Source: CAZGKW01 sp964526295 (lineage in GTDB: Bacteria > Planctomycetota > Phycisphaerae > FEN-1346). Taken from it: DNA of 15,225 nucleotides. The notes under the pieces are model-generated. The model was not told the origin of the DNA. It was given only the letters and a program-made list of their open reading frames with translations, and did not search any database. This document shows, in pieces, positions 13,932 to 15,225 of this stretch. The stretch spans positions 1 to 15,225 of the forward strand of contig CAZGKW010000070.1 in assembly GCA_964526295.1 (NCBI GenBank). The letters are read 5' to 3'. The position numbers and the translations under genes were made by a program. The stretch's first letter is position 1; each line of letters starts with the position of its first letter.

Positions 13932-15059
13932 ATGAGCGAGACCGCCCCACACGTCGGCCAGGCCCCGGGCGAGCGCCGCCTCGACCAGGGCCAGTACGAC
14001 CGGCTCAAGGCCTGTGCCGACGCCCAGGACCTCGGCCCGTGGAACCAGTGGCGGGAAGCCGAGCCCGACACCGAGGTCTGGCTCGAAGGGGCCGACCTCC
14101 AGGGGGCATACCTCTCCCACGCCTACCTCAAGGAGGCCCGCCTGACCGGGGCGAACCTCGTCTCGGCCAACCTCCGCGATGCCAACCTCCAGGGGGCCCA
14201 CCTCGAAGGGGCCGAGATGCGCCACGCCCACCTCGAAGGGGCGAACCTCTCCTGGGCCCTCCTCCAGGACGCCCTCCTGTTCAGCACCCACCTGGAAGGG
14301 GCCCGCCTGACGCGGGCCAACCTCCAGAGGGCCAGCCTGGGCCTGGCCCGGATGGACAAGGCCGACCTCTCCTTCACCAACCTCCAGGACGCCAACCTCG
14401 CCCTCGCTTATCTCGAGGGCACCCGCCTGGAGGCGGCGGCCGTCAACGGCGGCACGCTCATCTGGCGGTCCAAGATCGACCGCGAGACGAACTTCACCGG
14501 CGTCGGCCTCGACACGGCCCGCGTCGAGCCGGGCATGCGGCAGCTCCTCGAATACAACGTCCGCCGCATCGCCTGGGAGACCTGGTACAAGGGCCACCGG
14601 GCGCTGAAGTGGCCCGTCAAGGCGTTCTGGTGGATGAGCGACTACGGCCGGTCGACGGGCCGCATCGTGGGGTGGTTTTTCGGCATGGGCCTGGGCTTCG
14701 CGGTCCTCTACTTCCTGGCGCCCGGCCTGGTGGACAACCTGGAGGTCGAGGGCCGCGGGTGGCTGCACCGGCTCGTCCGGGCGTGCTACTTCTCGGTCGT
14801 GACGATGACGACGCTGGGCTTCGGCGACATGTACGCCATGTCGACCAGCCTGTGGGGGCACCTGCTGCTGACGCTCCAGGTCCTCTCGGGGTACGTCCTG
14901 CTGGGTGCCCTCGTGACGCGTTTCGCGGTGCTGTTCACGGCGGGCGGACCGGAAGGCCGGTTCGCGGGCGAGAAGGCGCTGGCGGACCGGGCCAAGGACT
15001 GGTGGAAGGGCCTCCGGGAGAAGTTTTCGCGCCGCCGCCGGCCGCCTTCGCAGGCGTGA
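13932..15059 (+). CDS. pentapeptide-repeat protein fused to a two-TM potassium channel pore
   Basis: 375 residues. The ATG at 13932 is fixed by GGGAGGGGG 6 bases upstream. Residues about 51-170 are some two dozen A(D/N)LxX pentapeptide units (for example ADLQG, ANLVS, ANLRD, ANLQG), which fold as a right-handed square beta-helix. After a linker (170-240) comes TM1 (about 244-263), a pore helix and the selectivity filter TLGFGD (294-299, in VVTMTTLGFGDMY). TM2 follows (about 309-336), then a basic C-terminal tail with RRRR. This is the K+ channel P-loop arrangement (Ion_trans_2 type, subunits expected to form tetramers), with Phe in place of the common Tyr in the filter. The pentapeptide domain should lie in the cytosol and may gate or scaffold the channel. 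It is monocistronic and divergent from the esterase/GH63 run. Confidence 0.85.
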   Translation: MSETAPHVGQAPGERRLDQGQYDRLKACADAQDLGPWNQWREAEPDTEVWLEGADLQGAYLSHAYLKEARLTGANLVSANLRDANLQGAHLEGAEMRHAHLEGANLSWALLQDALLFSTHLEGARLTRANLQRASLGLARMDKADLSFTNLQDANLALAYLEGTRLEAAAVNGGTLIWRSKIDRETNFTGVGLDTARVEPGMRQLLEYNVRRIAWETWYKGHRALKWPVKAFWWMSDYGRSTGRIVGWFFGMGLGFAVLYFLAPGLVDNLEVEGRGWLHRLVRACYFSVVTMTTLGFGDMYAMSTSLWGHLLLTLQVLSGYVLLGALVTRFAVLFTAGGPEGRFAGEKALADRAKDWWKGLREKFSRRRRPPSQA

Positions 15060-15225
15060 TGCGGACCGCAGAAAACGCAAAGGCGCAACCGACAGCAGAG
15101 ACCGGCGGAACGGCAAGGCAACACCGGCACCCTTCATTGTTTTTCTTTTTTATCGCCTTTTCTTCTCTTGACTGCCCTTTCGCAGGTTTCATGCGGCGCG
15201 GGTGGCGGTGGAGAACAGTTGGGCG
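15060..15225. other. gene-less T-rich tail at the window end
   Basis: After the channel stop, a segment with CGCAAAGGCGCAA-type sequence gives way to a strongly pyrimidine-rich stretch (about 15132-15180, including TTTTTCTTTTTT). No hairpin directly precedes the T-run, so a classical terminator is not evident. The window ends before any following gene can be judged. Confidence 0.4.

Noticed and set aside
14095..14415. Regular 15-base periodicity considered as a CRISPR-like or tandem DNA repeat
   Set aside because: Fully explained by pentapeptide codons; units are diverged and there are no spacers.
13896..15137. 413-residue minus-strand frame with repetitive GPxEVG pattern
   Set aside because: Mirror image of the 15-base periodicity of the pentapeptide repeats on the plus strand.

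Overview
The window looks like the chromosome of a high-GC planctomycete-type bacterium, possibly Phycisphaerae-like. Evidence: a secreted protein with a PEP-CTERM sorting tail, a Tat-exported Gfo/Idh/MocA oxidoreductase beside a cytosolic one, a PMI-like cupin, a xylose-isomerase-like TIM barrel, a sialate O-acetylesterase-type fragment and a pentapeptide-repeat K+ channel. The taxonomic call is inference from gene content. There is no rRNA, transposase, integrase, phage gene or CRISPR array.

Layout. (1) 3-857 (+) is the 3' part of a DUF4139-type gene cut by the window edge. (2) 901-5788 (+) is a four-gene sugar or polyol cluster behind a good sigma70-type promoter: Tat-exported oxidoreductase, PMI-like cupin, TIM-barrel isomerase/epimerase (ATGA overlap with the cupin gene) and cytosolic oxidoreductase. 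It has an inter-gene hairpin, a REP-like palindrome and a terminator-like stem at its end. (3) 5789-7292 holds an orphan minus-strand sorting-tail-like reading frame and an aldo/keto-reductase-fold gene that lacks two of the four catalytic residues. (4) 7294-8425 (-) is a PEP-CTERM protein gene with a long structured 5' leader. (5) 8698-8834 (+) is a tRNA with anticodon CAU, most likely tRNA-Ile2, with its own promoter. (6) 9086-13793 (-) is a run of a truncated esterase, a GH63-family glucosidase, glucose 1-dehydrogenase and a divergent NAD kinase. (7) 13894-15059 (+) is a divergently transcribed pentapeptide-repeat/two-TM potassium channel, followed by a T-rich tail to the window end.

How the genes may work together (inference). 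Region 2 resembles clusters where a Gfo/Idh/MocA enzyme oxidises a sugar or inositol to a keto form that TIM-barrel and cupin enzymes then isomerise or cleave. The substrate cannot be read from sequence. Region 6 suggests a compact route in which a glucosidase frees glucose, glucose dehydrogenase oxidises it to gluconolactone with reduction of NAD(P)+, and an NAD kinase makes NADP+. The coding DNA of this block is visibly less GC-rich (about 53% in one sampled 60-base stretch, against 73% in region 2). It lies between a tRNA 3' end and a truncated gene, so it may be an acquired island.
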